From Prinia subflava (Eukaryota; Chordata; Aves; Passeriformes; Cisticolidae), in contig NW_026960610.1 in assembly GCF_021018805.1 (NCBI RefSeq), positions 620,001-684,000 on the forward strand: 64,000 bases of DNA. The letters are read 5' to 3'. This document shows positions 49,701 through 59,771 of this stretch, one piece after another. The notes beneath the pieces are model-generated. The model ran no database searches. It saw only the letters and a list, made by a program, of their open reading frames with translations, and had not been told where the DNA came from. Positions within the stretch are counted from its first letter, which is position 1; the number at the start of each line of letters is the position of its first letter. Both the position numbers and the translations under genes were made by a program.

Positions 49701-52700
49701 TGCGAACTGGAACATGTTGCGGCAGTATTTTTTTTATTCATAAGCCTTAATTTGTACTGTCTTAAAAAACTCAAATACAACATTTGCCTCAGCCTTTATC
49801 ATTCAAATTTCAATTAAATCTGCCCCACCTCTGATTTTCTCCATTGTTAGAAGTTAAAATAACATTATCTGCTAGGAGAAAGATCATCTACAAGGACCTC
49901 AACCATACTGCACTAAAAATGGAAGCACTAAAATGGAATCTGTTTTGTCAGTGCAACAAGAGGTGTTTTGCTGTGACCAGAATGTACACAAAGCACCACC
50001 ATTCTAACACTCTAGTCCTTTAAAATATATGAACCAAAAGTTTACAAGTTGGGTCAAAAGCTCCTTCTTCAAAAGGAAGGGCAGAAGTATATCAACATAT
50101 AATGACCAAATTGTACTTGCAAACAAGAAAATTCTGGAGGTAAGTCTTACCTGTTTATTTTTCAAGAAGTTCAATAAAGGAGTAGTCTTTTTAGCTGGAG
50201 AATAGATAAAATAAAAAGTAAATATTTTGACTTATCCAATATTGCAATACCTACAACAAAGCTCTATATGAAGGGAAGCAGTCTTACACATTCCCCTGCC
50301 TGTCTCCTTTCACATACAGCAATACAGCAGTGAAACAAGTATTCCAAACCTATCTCCAAACAGTGGCAACTATTAGGATTCTATAAACTTCTTTAGGATA
50401 TTTACAGGATGTCCATTACACCTATCTCTACATTGTCTGCATTAAGCTTTTCCCAGACACACTCATTTTTAAAGAGATCCCTGAAGATACTTAAAGAGAA
50501 ACCTGGTCATTTTTTTTGGTGGTATTTCACCCAACCACACTATCTCTTAACTTGTGCCTGCATGGAACATCACTGATCACAGCACTGTGCATTACACACC
50601 ACTGCATCTCACTGAAATGCAGCCACTCCACAGCCTGGTCTGGCTAACAAACATCTGCAACAGGAAGGAACTTTGTCATCTAAAAGTTATACCTACAGAA
50701 GATTTTAGAGCATGGGAACAAAACACTGAATAATATTAGCCTAAATGTTTAACAAATACTAAGTACAAATACACAAAAGAATTCAGTCTCCTCCAGACTG
50801 AGCTTCAAATTACAAAACATATTTGTTTCTTTGTGATCTAGGAAAATGTAACTAGTACACAGATTTCCATACCTATTAGCTCTTTGTTTCTTGCCTCTAT
50901 TTCCTCCAACAAAGTTTCAGGAGTGGAGGTTAATTTTTCATCATCTGCACTGTAACTTTCCAAAAACTTCTTGTATTCGGGATCTACACAGAAGAGAAGG
51001 AAAAAAAAAAGGGAGGGGGGGAAAGAAGAGATACTGTAGCATGTGCACTACTCGGTTACATTTACTCAGGTTGGGTTGTTTATATGCCACCTTTTCATAA
51101 GTTAGCAGCTCTCAAATGAGCTGCTGTATTATGTTTGTCTGGGACAATCATATTTAACAGCTTTCTAGCTGACAAAGCAGTGCTCATAAACTTCACATAT
51201 AATTAAGCAAACATCCTATTGGTGGAACTATAGTGTCACAGTAAAAACATTACATTCAAATTACTGCTAAGAGTTTCAAGTCTACACATGCAAAACAAAC
51301 TATCTCGCTGTTATACCATCTTCAATAGTTCCAGTTTTGGCATCCTTTTTCTTACTCTTCTTTTTTGCAGCTTTTTGGAAAGGTGCAAACTCAACTATGG
51401 CAGCATATTCCTGACCTGTTGTGAGAAAAAAAAATCATTAAAATAAAGATGAAATGGATATAAAATAGATTATATTGTCCACAGCTAAAGCGGGAAGGGA
51501 AGTCTCACAAGAAATATGCAATACTAGAAGAGACTACGTACACAGCATAATAAATTATTGTATTCGGAAACCCATTTAATAATTAAAAAAAACACTTTAC
51601 AGACAGCAGAATTCATAACCTTAACACTCTCACTATACTAATAAACCAGCAAATTCACAGACTGACAAGAAGGACATACTAGATTTAAGACTGCCCATCA
51701 CTCTCAGTTCAGCCATCTCAGTGGCACCACACCACATAATGGCCTCATCCTACAGACTCTATGTTCATTGTGCAAGAAAGAATATTTTAAGTTAATGCAA
51801 CTGAGGCAAATCTCAAATTTTGACAAAATATAGTAGAATGCAGCACATTACAAGCAGGCTTTAAAGCTTTTTCTTCTGACAAGAACACTACATTTATGGC
51901 TGCACAAATCCAGCTGGGTATGGCAAACAGTGTGCTGTTACACGGCAAACCAGCTCGTTTAAAGGACTTTGATGTTATTGGAACTATATATGTATGTATT
52001 TCTAGGTGTACTGGAAGTGTTATTTGAGGCACTAAACCCAAACAAGTCAGACGTGGCTGCTCACACCCACCCCTCCAAAACTCAACCAGCACACGGCACA
52101 GACAGCAGGGAAGCAGCAACATCCATCGAGTGCCGTTCACTTGCCTTTGTGATCGACAAAAACGTAGCCGTCAAAGCGATCCCTGAAGAGGACTATGTCT
52201 TCCTGGTTCTTGAAGTTGATGTAGGCTCTCGAGAACATGTGCGGGTACAAGCTGCAGAGACACAAACCGAGAGCGCTGGGCTGACGAGGCGGCGGCGCCA
52301 CTGGGACCCGGCTGGCAATAGCGGCGGCTACCGGGAGCGCCCGGACTGGGCAGGCGGCCGTACCTGGAGTCGTTCGCGAAGAACTCGAAGTAGTCGTGCT
52401 CGGGCAGAGGCTGCAGGTGCTCCTCCAGCTGCTTCTTCGTCAGGCTGGGCGGCAGCCGGCGGATCACCACCTGCAGCACGGCAGGACCGGCTCTCAGGGC
52501 GGCGGCAGCAGCGCCGAGGACGAGTCATTACCGCGCCTCCTCCCGACACGTCCCGTCCCAGGAGGCCCCCGCAAGCAGCCCGTTAGCGGGGAAAGGTCCC
52601 GTTACAGAGGGGGAGCCCTGCTACCGGAGGGAGGAGGGGCCCGGTACAGAGGGTGACCCCCGTTACCGGGGAGGGCGCCGTTCCCGGCGGCGCGCAGGCC

Positions 52701-52896
52701 CCACCTTGCTGAGCGTCTCCTTCTTGTCCTTGGGCCTCTCCAGGCGATCAAGCTCGGCGGCGCCGGCTCTGCCGTCCATGCCGGCGGCAGGGCCCGTGCC
52801 TGGGCCCGTGCCTGGGCCCACGGCCAGTAGAATCCCCGTCCCGGCAAAAGCCCCGCGCCGCTCCTTGGGCCTGGCGTTCTCCTTATCCTCCTTCAT
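46767..52896 (-). CDS. UPF3B: UPF3B, regulator of nonsense-mediated mRNA decay
   Basis: Binds UPF2 and the exon-junction complex to link splicing marks to nonsense-mediated decay; it shuttles between nucleus and cytoplasm. Ten coding exons (minus): 52705-52896, 52364-52470, 52145-52251, 51317-51415, 50873-50983, 50151-50194, 49380-49568, 48743-48885, 47727-48039, 46767-46913. The phases join into 483 codons, about the usual length. Exons 2-4 carry the RRM-like UPF2-binding domain (VVIRRLPPSLTKKQLEEHLQ, HDYFEFF, RAYINFKNQED). Exons 7-9 are a long Arg/Glu/Lys-rich helix. Exons 9-10 hold the exon-junction-binding motif (RDRIRNK then DRPAMQLYQPGARSR). The short alternatively used exon known in human between exons 7 and 8 was not seen. 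Intron 3 uses a GC donor (AAAG|GCAAGT). The gene looks intact. Confidence 0.97.
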
Positions 52897-53253
52897 CGTG
52901 ATCCCGATCCTGACTCCGGGCCCGGACAACGCCACACACACCTAATGACCGCCGCCTCTCGCGAGACTGTGCCTTAAAGGTGCCGCTGCATCCGCCGGAC
53001 TACCACTCCCAGCGTGCACTACGCCCGTCACCGCTGATCCCGATGGGGGTCAGCGACCGGGATTGGGACCGAGAACGATATCGGGCCGCGGACACAGCCT
53101 CATTTCTTGCCAAGGGACTATTCCCCAGCAGCACTGTGGCTCCCGCTGCCCGCTCGGGCCCGCTCAGCTGTGAGGAGGCGCGGGGCAGGCCGGGACTGCC
53201 CCGGAACTCGGTGCAGAGGCAGCGGCACCGATACCAGCACCGGCACCGGCGGG
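52897..53253. promoter_or_regulatory. Divergent CpG promoter of UPF3B and NDUFA1
   Basis: The two start codons face away from each other, 357 bp apart, inside a CpG island that runs from about 52.3 to 53.4 kb. This head-to-head layout suggests a shared bidirectional promoter. GC content and CpGs fit a housekeeping promoter; no TATA box is evident. Confidence 0.7.
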
Positions 53254-54037
53254 ATGTGGTACGGGATCCTGCCCGCCATGGCCATCATGGGCGTCTGCCT
53301 CAGCAACCCCGGCATCGCCAGCGTCTTCATGTACCGCTCGTGCCACGGCGGCAAGGTCAGCGCGGGGCGAGGCGGCAGGTCCCGAGATCCGGAACGCTGG
53401 GGCTCCGCTTCCCCACCCAGCCCGCCCTTATTCCCCAGTCCCCTGCATCCCTCTGGGATCCCTTCCCTCCTTGGGCTCCCCGCGCCTCGCGCCCTGCCTT
53501 CCCTCGGGAGCCCCTGCCCGAGGCCTTAACAGGCAGTTCTGTGCCTGCAGGAGAAGAGGATCGCCTGCTATGCCTACGAGTGGACCCTGATGGTGATGCC
53601 TTGAGGCTGAAACAGAGGCTAGACAGAGTGAAAGGAACAAAATGAGTGTTTATTCAAGCCCATGTCCTTGCGTCTCCAGACCCACAGAAGTGGCCCAGCC
53701 CGAATATTTCCAAGATGGAGACGAAAAAGGGGCTTGTCCCCAGATCTTACCCCTTTTACAAGTTTCCATTCATTTGCATATAGCAATGCACCGTCCAGTC
53801 AATAACTCCGAATCACCGAACACCCTCCTCTCAACCTGCCCTTCTCTTCCAGGTTGTTTGTGCTCGGGCCTGGAGCTTGGAGACAATGTCCTTGAACAAG
53901 ACTGCCCTACCCCCATCACCCTGTGAAGATCCTAGCACCACTCAGTGCTATCAGACAAAACAGAAAAACCCAGCCCTAAGGCATCAATGGAAAGGGATTG
54001 GCGGCTGTCGGGTGTCAACAAGCACTGTGTGCCCAAG
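53254..54037 (+). pseudogene. NDUFA1: NDUFA1 (complex I subunit MWFE), broken by an LTR
   Basis: NDUFA1 is a small single-pass inner-membrane subunit needed for mitochondrial complex I assembly, about 70 residues. Exon 1 (53254-53355) encodes MWYGILPAMAIMGVCLSNPG and a total of 34 codons ending HGGK, with a GT donor. Exon 2 starts at 53551 (CAG acceptor) and reads EKRIACYAYEWTLM, then runs into a solo LTR at 53594 and stops three codons later, giving a 51-residue truncated product. The rest of the exon resumes at 53987 with MERDWRLSGVNKHCVPK. A W stands where the family has R, and HC stands where it has YY. The expected last exon (GLENID-type end) was not found up to the next ERV. The intron shows it is the true locus and not a retrocopy. 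Confidence 0.88.
53594..53986 (-). repeat. Solo LTR inside NDUFA1 coding exon, 4-bp TSD
   Basis: 393 bp with near-perfect 16-bp terminal inverted repeats, TGATGCCTTGAGGCTG at the left and CAGCCCTAAGGCATCA at the right, and an exact 4-bp TSD ATGG (53590-53593 and 53987-53990). AATAAA lies on the minus strand near 53650. It is antisense to NDUFA1. Confidence 0.93.
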
Positions 54038-54198
54038 GCAGGTTTTGGGGGCGCTGGGCGGGTACCGCCAGGGGGAAGCGGGACCCAGGTGCTGCTCCCC
54101 CATCCCCGAGCTCTGGGACAGTCACTTAGGTGGGCACTGGTCGCTCTTGGGGCTTACAGCTGGCCTGCCTCTGGGGATGTGTATCACCGCGAGCCTAG

Positions 54199-54516
54199 CT
54201 AGATAAGGACACTCAGGAGACAGAGGTCTGGGTTCCACAGAGCAGCAGGCAGGAGAGACCAGAGCCCGAGTTTAGTTACAAAACTCAATTTTATACATTT
54301 CCTATGGGGCCTGTGGATTGGAGGATGGTATTCCACCTCTCAATCCACATTGGTCAAGCCAACTGTCAATCACCTTTCTCCTCCCACCTAGAAATATGTA
54401 AACAATGAAAGAGCAAAACATGGCCAGTGTTTATAGTAAGGAGCGCGAGAAGCTGCACACTTCTGCTTTTAGGATGAACTCTCAGCAAACTAAGAAAACT
54501 CAGGGCAACATCACAC
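54199..54516 (-). repeat. Probable 3' LTR of a gag-bearing ERV
   Basis: The minus strand starts TGTGATGTTGCCCTGAG, preceded by the purine stretch AAAAGGG, and has a TATAAAA-type TATA box at about 54288 on that strand. The other end near 54199 is a guess. The partner LTR is not in the window, because a younger provirus at 56959 cuts the element. Confidence 0.5.
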
Positions 54517-55361
54517 CCTTTTAACTATTACAAAAAAGAAAAATGAACAATTGTACAACGGGAAAAAAGAAAGAAAAAAACCTGTACAGAGTTCACCGAC
54601 CTTCATTTCGGTCATGGTGTAAGGGTTGCTTGTTAGCCTGATTCTGCCTTTGCTGTGCAGGGTTTTCCCCTGAATCCCCTTGCAGTAACCTGCTCAAAAT
54701 ACCTCGAGCATAGTCTACCATGATTTGGCCAAACAACCCTCATTTTTCAAATTTCTATAAGATGCAAAGGGAATATGGTGCACAGGCAGGAGCATTCCAA
54801 GAAAAAAAAATCACTCAGTTCAAAGTTCTGTCCCTCGAAAGTTCTGTCCCAAAACCACAACCCCAAACAATGTGCACATTCCCCACAAAGGTCACAATGG
54901 CTACAGTACATAAAACTGAACCATCGCAAACAGTTCCTCTGAGTCCTCGATTAACAGCCTGCTGGCTCAAACAGCATCACACTGCTCCACCCAATCCTGC
55001 AACAGGCAGTTCCACAGGATCCAAAACCGCTATGGAGGCCATACAGGAAAGGAGAGGATGGCCAAATCCGTGTCCATGTCAATCAGATCTTGAAGAGGCT
55101 TCTCTGATGGGTGGCACCAGGGTGGCACAGAGTACACAAGGTTTCAGGATCAGACAGGATCAGTCCAGTGCACCTGAAGCAGCTCAGCAGACTTGCAGTG
55201 GTCGCCTTCAAGAAACAGATCCCCAAACCTGAGGACAGAAAACTTAAAAAACACAAATTGAGCAATTTGAATTTTCTCAAAGAATGCGACATAGGAGGTT
55301 GATGTGGGAACCACTGCACAAGTGTGCACTTTGCAAAAGTCCAAAGAAAATTTGACCATTG
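54517..55361 (-). other. Unassigned 3' internal region of the gag-bearing ERV
   Basis: Lies between gag and the 3' LTR. No pol motif (YMDD, DTG, integrase zinc finger) is visible on the minus strand, so pol is absent or lost. The Cys-rich fragments cannot be assigned. Confidence 0.35.
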
Positions 55362-56405
55362 CTATTGTGACAATATCAACACTTCCTGAACTTCAGATGC
55401 TGGCTGCAAACCAGCCAAACAATTTTGCTCTTGTTCCCGAGCTTGGGAATCTGTTTCGTTTCCCTGATGTCTTTGGCGATTTCTTCGCTTCCGACTTTTC
55501 AGGCTTGGCAAGGGCTCGCCATCATGAACCACTGCTTCACATATCTCTGCAGTATGTTCTGGGCTGCCACACCGTGCGCAGAAAAACAAGGGAGTCACTT
55601 TCTGTGCCTTCTTTCCCTGTTTTCCACTGGCCTGAACATTTGCCTGTGTCCTATGTTCATTTTTCAGCCCCTTATCAGATGGCTGTGGAGCAGCAGCCGG
55701 GGCAGACACCACAGAAACAGAGGTGTCCAGAACCGCACAGGCCTGGACCATTTCCAGGACATTAGAAGTCTCAGGAATGGTTCCAAGGAACCTCTGGCAA
55801 GCAGAATTAGCATATCTCCTTGCTAATTGTTCTAACAAAATTTCTTGCAGAGCCCCATCCTCAACTTCCTTCTCTAAAGAATGCATCAGACGTCCTACAA
55901 AATGAACAAAGTTTTTGTCTGGCTTCTGTAGTATATCTGAGAAGTCCTGCTTTAGAGAGGAGGATAACATAGTTTTTGTCAGTGCAGATATACCTATGCG
56001 TCTGCAAAGATTCAGGACAGTCCGAGGAAGGCCAAATTGCACATCAGGATAAGCATATTCGCTTCTCCCGGTAAGCAAATCAGCTCTGACCGCAAACAAG
56101 GGATCTTCTTGAGGCAATTGACTATTTTGGACAGCCACTTCTGCAGCCAGTCGTTCCCAATTGTCCTCGAAGGTAGAAACCTGAATAGGTTCAAATAACG
56201 GCAATGCTAAGGGTCTAATTTCATAAGGAAGAATCAGATCCTCAAATTCTGCACTGATCCATTGAGTTACTTCAGTGAAGCTTACATTACTTTTTGGCCA
56301 CGTCCCTTCGGAAGGGAAACAGGACTGCCCAGGATGGGGCATCATGGCTGTGAGGCTGTGGAACCACGCCCACAGCTCTCTGGAGCGGCTCGAGCAATGC
56401 TGCAT
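55362..56405 (-). CDS. gag: Retroviral gag-like ORF, capsid and one zinc knuckle
   Basis: A 347-codon open frame. It has a helical capsid-like part with a major-homology-type segment (QKPDKNFVHFVGRLMHSLEK, about residues 162-181), then LARRYANSACQRFL. A basic linker and a single CCHC knuckle (CARCGSPEHTAEIC) near residue 275 follow, then a basic tail (KSRKRRNRQR). No stop or frameshift breaks these domains. The N-terminal part probably continues upstream in another frame (56287-56745), so the first ATG may not be the original start. Single-knuckle gag proteins are typical of gamma-like and some ERVL-type elements. No pol is associated. Whether the open frame survives by youth or selection cannot be told. 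Confidence 0.7.
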   Translation of the reverse strand: MQHCSSRSRELWAWFHSLTAMMPHPGQSCFPSEGTWPKSNVSFTEVTQWISAEFEDLILPYEIRPLALPLFEPIQVSTFEDNWERLAAEVAVQNSQLPQEDPLFAVRADLLTGRSEYAYPDVQFGLPRTVLNLCRRIGISALTKTMLSSSLKQDFSDILQKPDKNFVHFVGRLMHSLEKEVEDGALQEILLEQLARRYANSACQRFLGTIPETSNVLEMVQACAVLDTSVSVVSAPAAAPQPSDKGLKNEHRTQANVQASGKQGKKAQKVTPLFFCARCGSPEHTAEICEAVVHDGEPLPSLKSRKRRNRQRHQGNETDSQAREQEQNCLAGLQPASEVQEVLILSQ

Positions 56406-56958
56406 ATTCAGACAGATGCTCCGTTAGCCCCGCGGCCTGATTTGGCTGCGATGCAGGACCAGAACCTACATCGCAATTCAGGAGAGGGCGAGCGCGTATC
56501 TCCGACAACGCTTCAGCCTCATTTTCACCTTTCTCAGCCAGCTCGACCCGGCTGGGGCGGCGGGCGGGCGACAGAGACTCAGCCTCCGCTCTGAGCAGGG
56601 CGGTTTTCGTCGAGCTGGGCAGGGGGGCGTGGCTGATCGGCCACAGCTCTCGGCTCCCTGCCACTTCTGGGGTGCTCGGGGCCGGACAGACAAGTCCCAG
56701 TCGGGAGGGAATGGCGGCGGCACGGCTGCCGCCCCTGCTCCCCACTCAGCCTGCATGTGCTGGCCGGGGACGCGGGAGCACGGCATGGCCGCCGCTGTGA
56801 CCAGCTCGGTCTCTGCAGGCGGCGTGGGGACGGTCCGGGCGGGAGGGCCAGGCGACGGCGGCGGCACCGTGGTTAGCAGCCCCTTCCCTGTACAAAGGGA
56901 CCGGTGCGGCGCGGGGACAGGGCAAGGAGGGGCCGTCCCCGCTGGGCTCGCCTGCTGA
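56406..56958 (-). pseudogene. Upstream gag and leader of the gag-bearing ERV, truncated
   Basis: GC-rich Pro/Ala/Ser-coding sequence in several overlapping minus-strand frames, probably the gag N-terminus and leader in shifted frames. It ends abruptly where the provirus LTR begins at 56959. Confidence 0.4.
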
Positions 56959-57745
56959 TGTTAGGAACGAAAGAAAAAAAAAAAAACAAAAAAAAAAACC
57001 AAAAAAACCCAAAAAACAAAACAACAAAACAACCACCCCACAACTGACCCTCTCCTGGCTAGAGTAACACCCCCCACACCCCAGACAATCTGAGCAGGGA
57101 GAGCTGCCCTGAAGGAAAGTTGCCTGGCAACTTTTCCCTACCTAATTGAAATGTGAAAAGAAGCTGCCCACACCTAGATAGCCCTATTGTCCTTTGTAAC
57201 TACCTCATTTAGCAAGAGTAACTTCGGCTATGACCAGGACAAATGCATATGCATTTGGATATGCAGATAGGGCAGGGCCGCCCCCGTGGATCCTGGGAGG
57301 TTTTTTTGGGGAAACTGCACCCCAGGACAGGAAGCTGGATTCATCAGAAGAGAATTGGATAGTGCCCTGGCTGAGCGGGGAGTGGATGCACCTCCTGGCC
57401 TGGTTTGAAGATTGGCCATGACCTGTGAGGAGCCTGAATGGAATGGGAACCGGCCAGCTGAGCTGACTGATGCAGAGAATGGGAAACTCTTGAAACTTTT
57501 CCCTGAGGGCAAAGAGCTGACTGCCAATGCTCTGCCTTCTGATGGTTGACCAGAGAGAACTGCCAGCTGTTTCTATGGGAACAAGGACTCAGCATCCACT
57601 GGGACAGCTCCTGCTCCTTCAGATGGCTGCAGTAGTGTGGAAAACTCCGATCGGACTTTGCAATCCTGCTGATGATTTTAATAATGAGCTGATCACTTTA
57701 ATAAAGAGCTGAATATTAATAAAGGCATATGCCCTGTTCGTTTCA
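56959..57745 (+). repeat. 5' LTR of the CR1-carrying provirus
   Basis: 787 bp, TGTTAGGAACG to TTCGTTTCA, with an A-rich start and AATAAA at about 57718. Same family as the solo LTR at 16949-17706. Confidence 0.93.
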
Positions 57746-57747
57746 AT

Positions 57748-57765
57748 TGGGTGCTCGTCCGGGAT
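57748..57765 (+). promoter_or_regulatory. Primer-binding site, tRNA-Pro-like
   Basis: TGGGTGCTCGTCCGGGAT starts 2 nt after the LTR. It differs at one base (T for G, position 5) from the classical gammaretroviral tRNA-Pro site. Confidence 0.82.
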
Positions 57766-58169
57766 AGCCACGCCCACAAAGGACCACCCCCGAAGAAGGT
57801 GATCATCTGCTTCGAGGGATCCTTGGGAATCGCTGGCTACCCCCGGACCTTGACATCAGCGTGGGACCAAGCAGCACAGAAGAACGCAGGATCGGCCCTG
57901 GGATCATCGTGAGACCAAGCAAAGCAGAAGAACGCTAGATGGGTGAGATAAATCCGTGGCGGAAATGGGAGGCGAGTGAATGAGTGCTTGAGTGAGATGG
58001 GGGCCGGCAGCTCGGACCCCCAGAGCGAAAGTGAACCCCCTAGTATCGCGTTTCCGGTCTCCCGAGAGGGTGCCGGCCGAGAACGGGCGGGAAGCGAATG
58101 GCATAGAAGAGTGACTGAGGCGCCTCCTTGGGGGAGGGCCCCATCGAGCGTGCAAAGGCTCTTGAGGTG

Positions 58170-58900
58170 TGAGATTAAGATCCTCGGCAGGGCAGGTGAG
58201 AGGTCCCTGGCAGGGCTGCCCCAGAAGGCAGATGAGAGGAGATCCCCAACAGGGAAGGTAATGTCCCTGGCAGGGCTGCCCCAGAAGGCAGATGAGAGAT
58301 CCCCAACAGGGAAGGTAATGTCCCTGGCAGGGCTGCCCCAGAAGGCAGATGAGAGAAGATCTCCAGCAGGGCAGGTGAGAGGTCTCTGGCAGGGCTGCTC
58401 CAGAAAGCAAGTGAAAGAAGATCCCTGGCACAGCAGGATGCCCCATCAGGCAGGTGAGGGATGATCCCCGGCAGAGCAGGTGCAAGGTAATGTCCCTGGC
58501 ATAACAAGACAAGATGCTCCAGTAGGCAGGCGAGAGAAGATCCCCAGCAGGGCAAGTGAGAGGCCCCTGGCAGGGTTACTCCAGAAGGCAGATGAGAGAA
58601 GATCCTCAGCAGGGCAGGTGAGAGGTCCCTGGCAGGGCTGCTCCAGAAGGGAATTGAAAGAGGATCCCCGGCACGGCAAGATGCCCCATCAGGCAGACGA
58701 GGAAAGATCCCCGGCAGAGCAGGTGCAAGGTAATGTCCCCGGCATGGCAAAACAAGATGCCCCAGTAGGCAGGTGAGAAAAAGTCCCTGGCAGGGCAGGT
58801 AGAAAGTCTCGGGCAGGGCAGGATGCCCTGACAGGCAGGCAAGGAAGATCCCTAATAGGGCAAGTGGGAAGTCCCTGGCAGGATAGGGCATGATGTCCCA
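58170..58900 (+). repeat. Irregular leader repeats, about 60 bp unit
   Basis: At least ten imperfect copies of a block built around GGTCCCTGGCAGGGCTGC and CAGATGAGAGAAGATCCC. Long frames on both strands in this stretch (up to about 300 codons) come from the repeats and are not genes. It lies between primer site and gag, where packaging signals normally sit. Confidence 0.88.
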
Positions 58901-59088
58901 GGAGGCAGGTGGGCTGTCCCCAAGAGAGTTTAAGCATATCTGGGCAAGCAAGTAAGATATCATTAGCAAGCAGGAAAGCAGGCATAAAGGTGAGGAAACA
59001 GACAAGAAAGCAGACAGGCAAGCAAGAAGGAAAGCAAGATTTATGAGCAAAAAAAAGGCAAACAAAAAGAGCAGCCAGATAAACAAAA

Positions 59089-59660
59089 AGGGAGGCGAAG
59101 GGGACTCGGCCGGAGTTCGGGTGTGAGGCTCGGCAGGACGTTCGACCTCACCCCGGCAGGGAGTTCGAGTCTCCTAAGCCTAGGGGGCAAGGGGGGCTTG
59201 GCCGGAGTTCAGGTGTGAGGCTCGGCAGGACGTTCGACCTCAGCCTGGCAGGGAGTTCAAGCCTCCTAAGCCTTGTAGGAAAGGGAGGCGAAGGGGACTC
59301 GGCCGGAGTTTGGGTGTGAGGCTCGGCAGGACGTTCGACCTCACCCCGGCAGGGAGTTCGAGTCTCCTAAGCCTAGGGGGCAAGGGGGGCTTGGCCGGAG
59401 TTCAGGTGTGAGGCTCGGCAGGACGTTCGACCTCAGCCTGGCAGGGAGATCAAGCCTCCTAAGCCTTGTAGGAAAGGGAGGCGAAGGGGACTCGGCCGGA
59501 GTTCGGGTGTGAGGCTCGGCAGGACGTTCGACCTCACCCCGGCAGGGAGTTTGAGTCTCCTAAGCCTAGGGGGCAAGGGGGGCTTGGCCGGAGTTCAGGT
59601 GTGAGGCTCGGCAGGACGTTCGACCTCAGCCTGGCAGGGAGATCAAGCCTCCTAAGCCTT
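59089..59660 (+). repeat. Leader tandem repeat, 3 x about 193 bp
   Basis: Three near-identical units beginning GGAGGCGAAGGGGACTCGG, each made of two related half-units of about 96 bp that share GAGGCTCGGCAGGACGTTCG. GC-rich and unedited. Confidence 0.93.
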
Positions 59661-59771
59661 GTGAAGTTAGAGAGTTCAAACAAGACTCAGCAGGGGTCCA
59701 AGCCTAGAAAGCCTAGAAAGAAGTTCAGACTTAAGTCGAAAAGTTAAGAGAGATACCCTTAGCAGAAAATA

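Noticed and set aside
52896..53254. RNF113A, which lies between UPF3B and NDUFA1 in human
   Set aside because: Only a short promoter separates the two genes here; RNF113A in mammals is an intronless retrogene and its absence is expected in a bird.
57904..59086. Minus-strand frames of 202 and 303 codons with repeated hydrophobic peptides
   Set aside because: They reflect the roughly 60-bp leader repeat of the provirus and have no independent gene features.
58170..59660. CRISPR-like array
   Set aside because: Repeats are contiguous and variable without unique spacers, and lie in a retroviral leader of a vertebrate genome.
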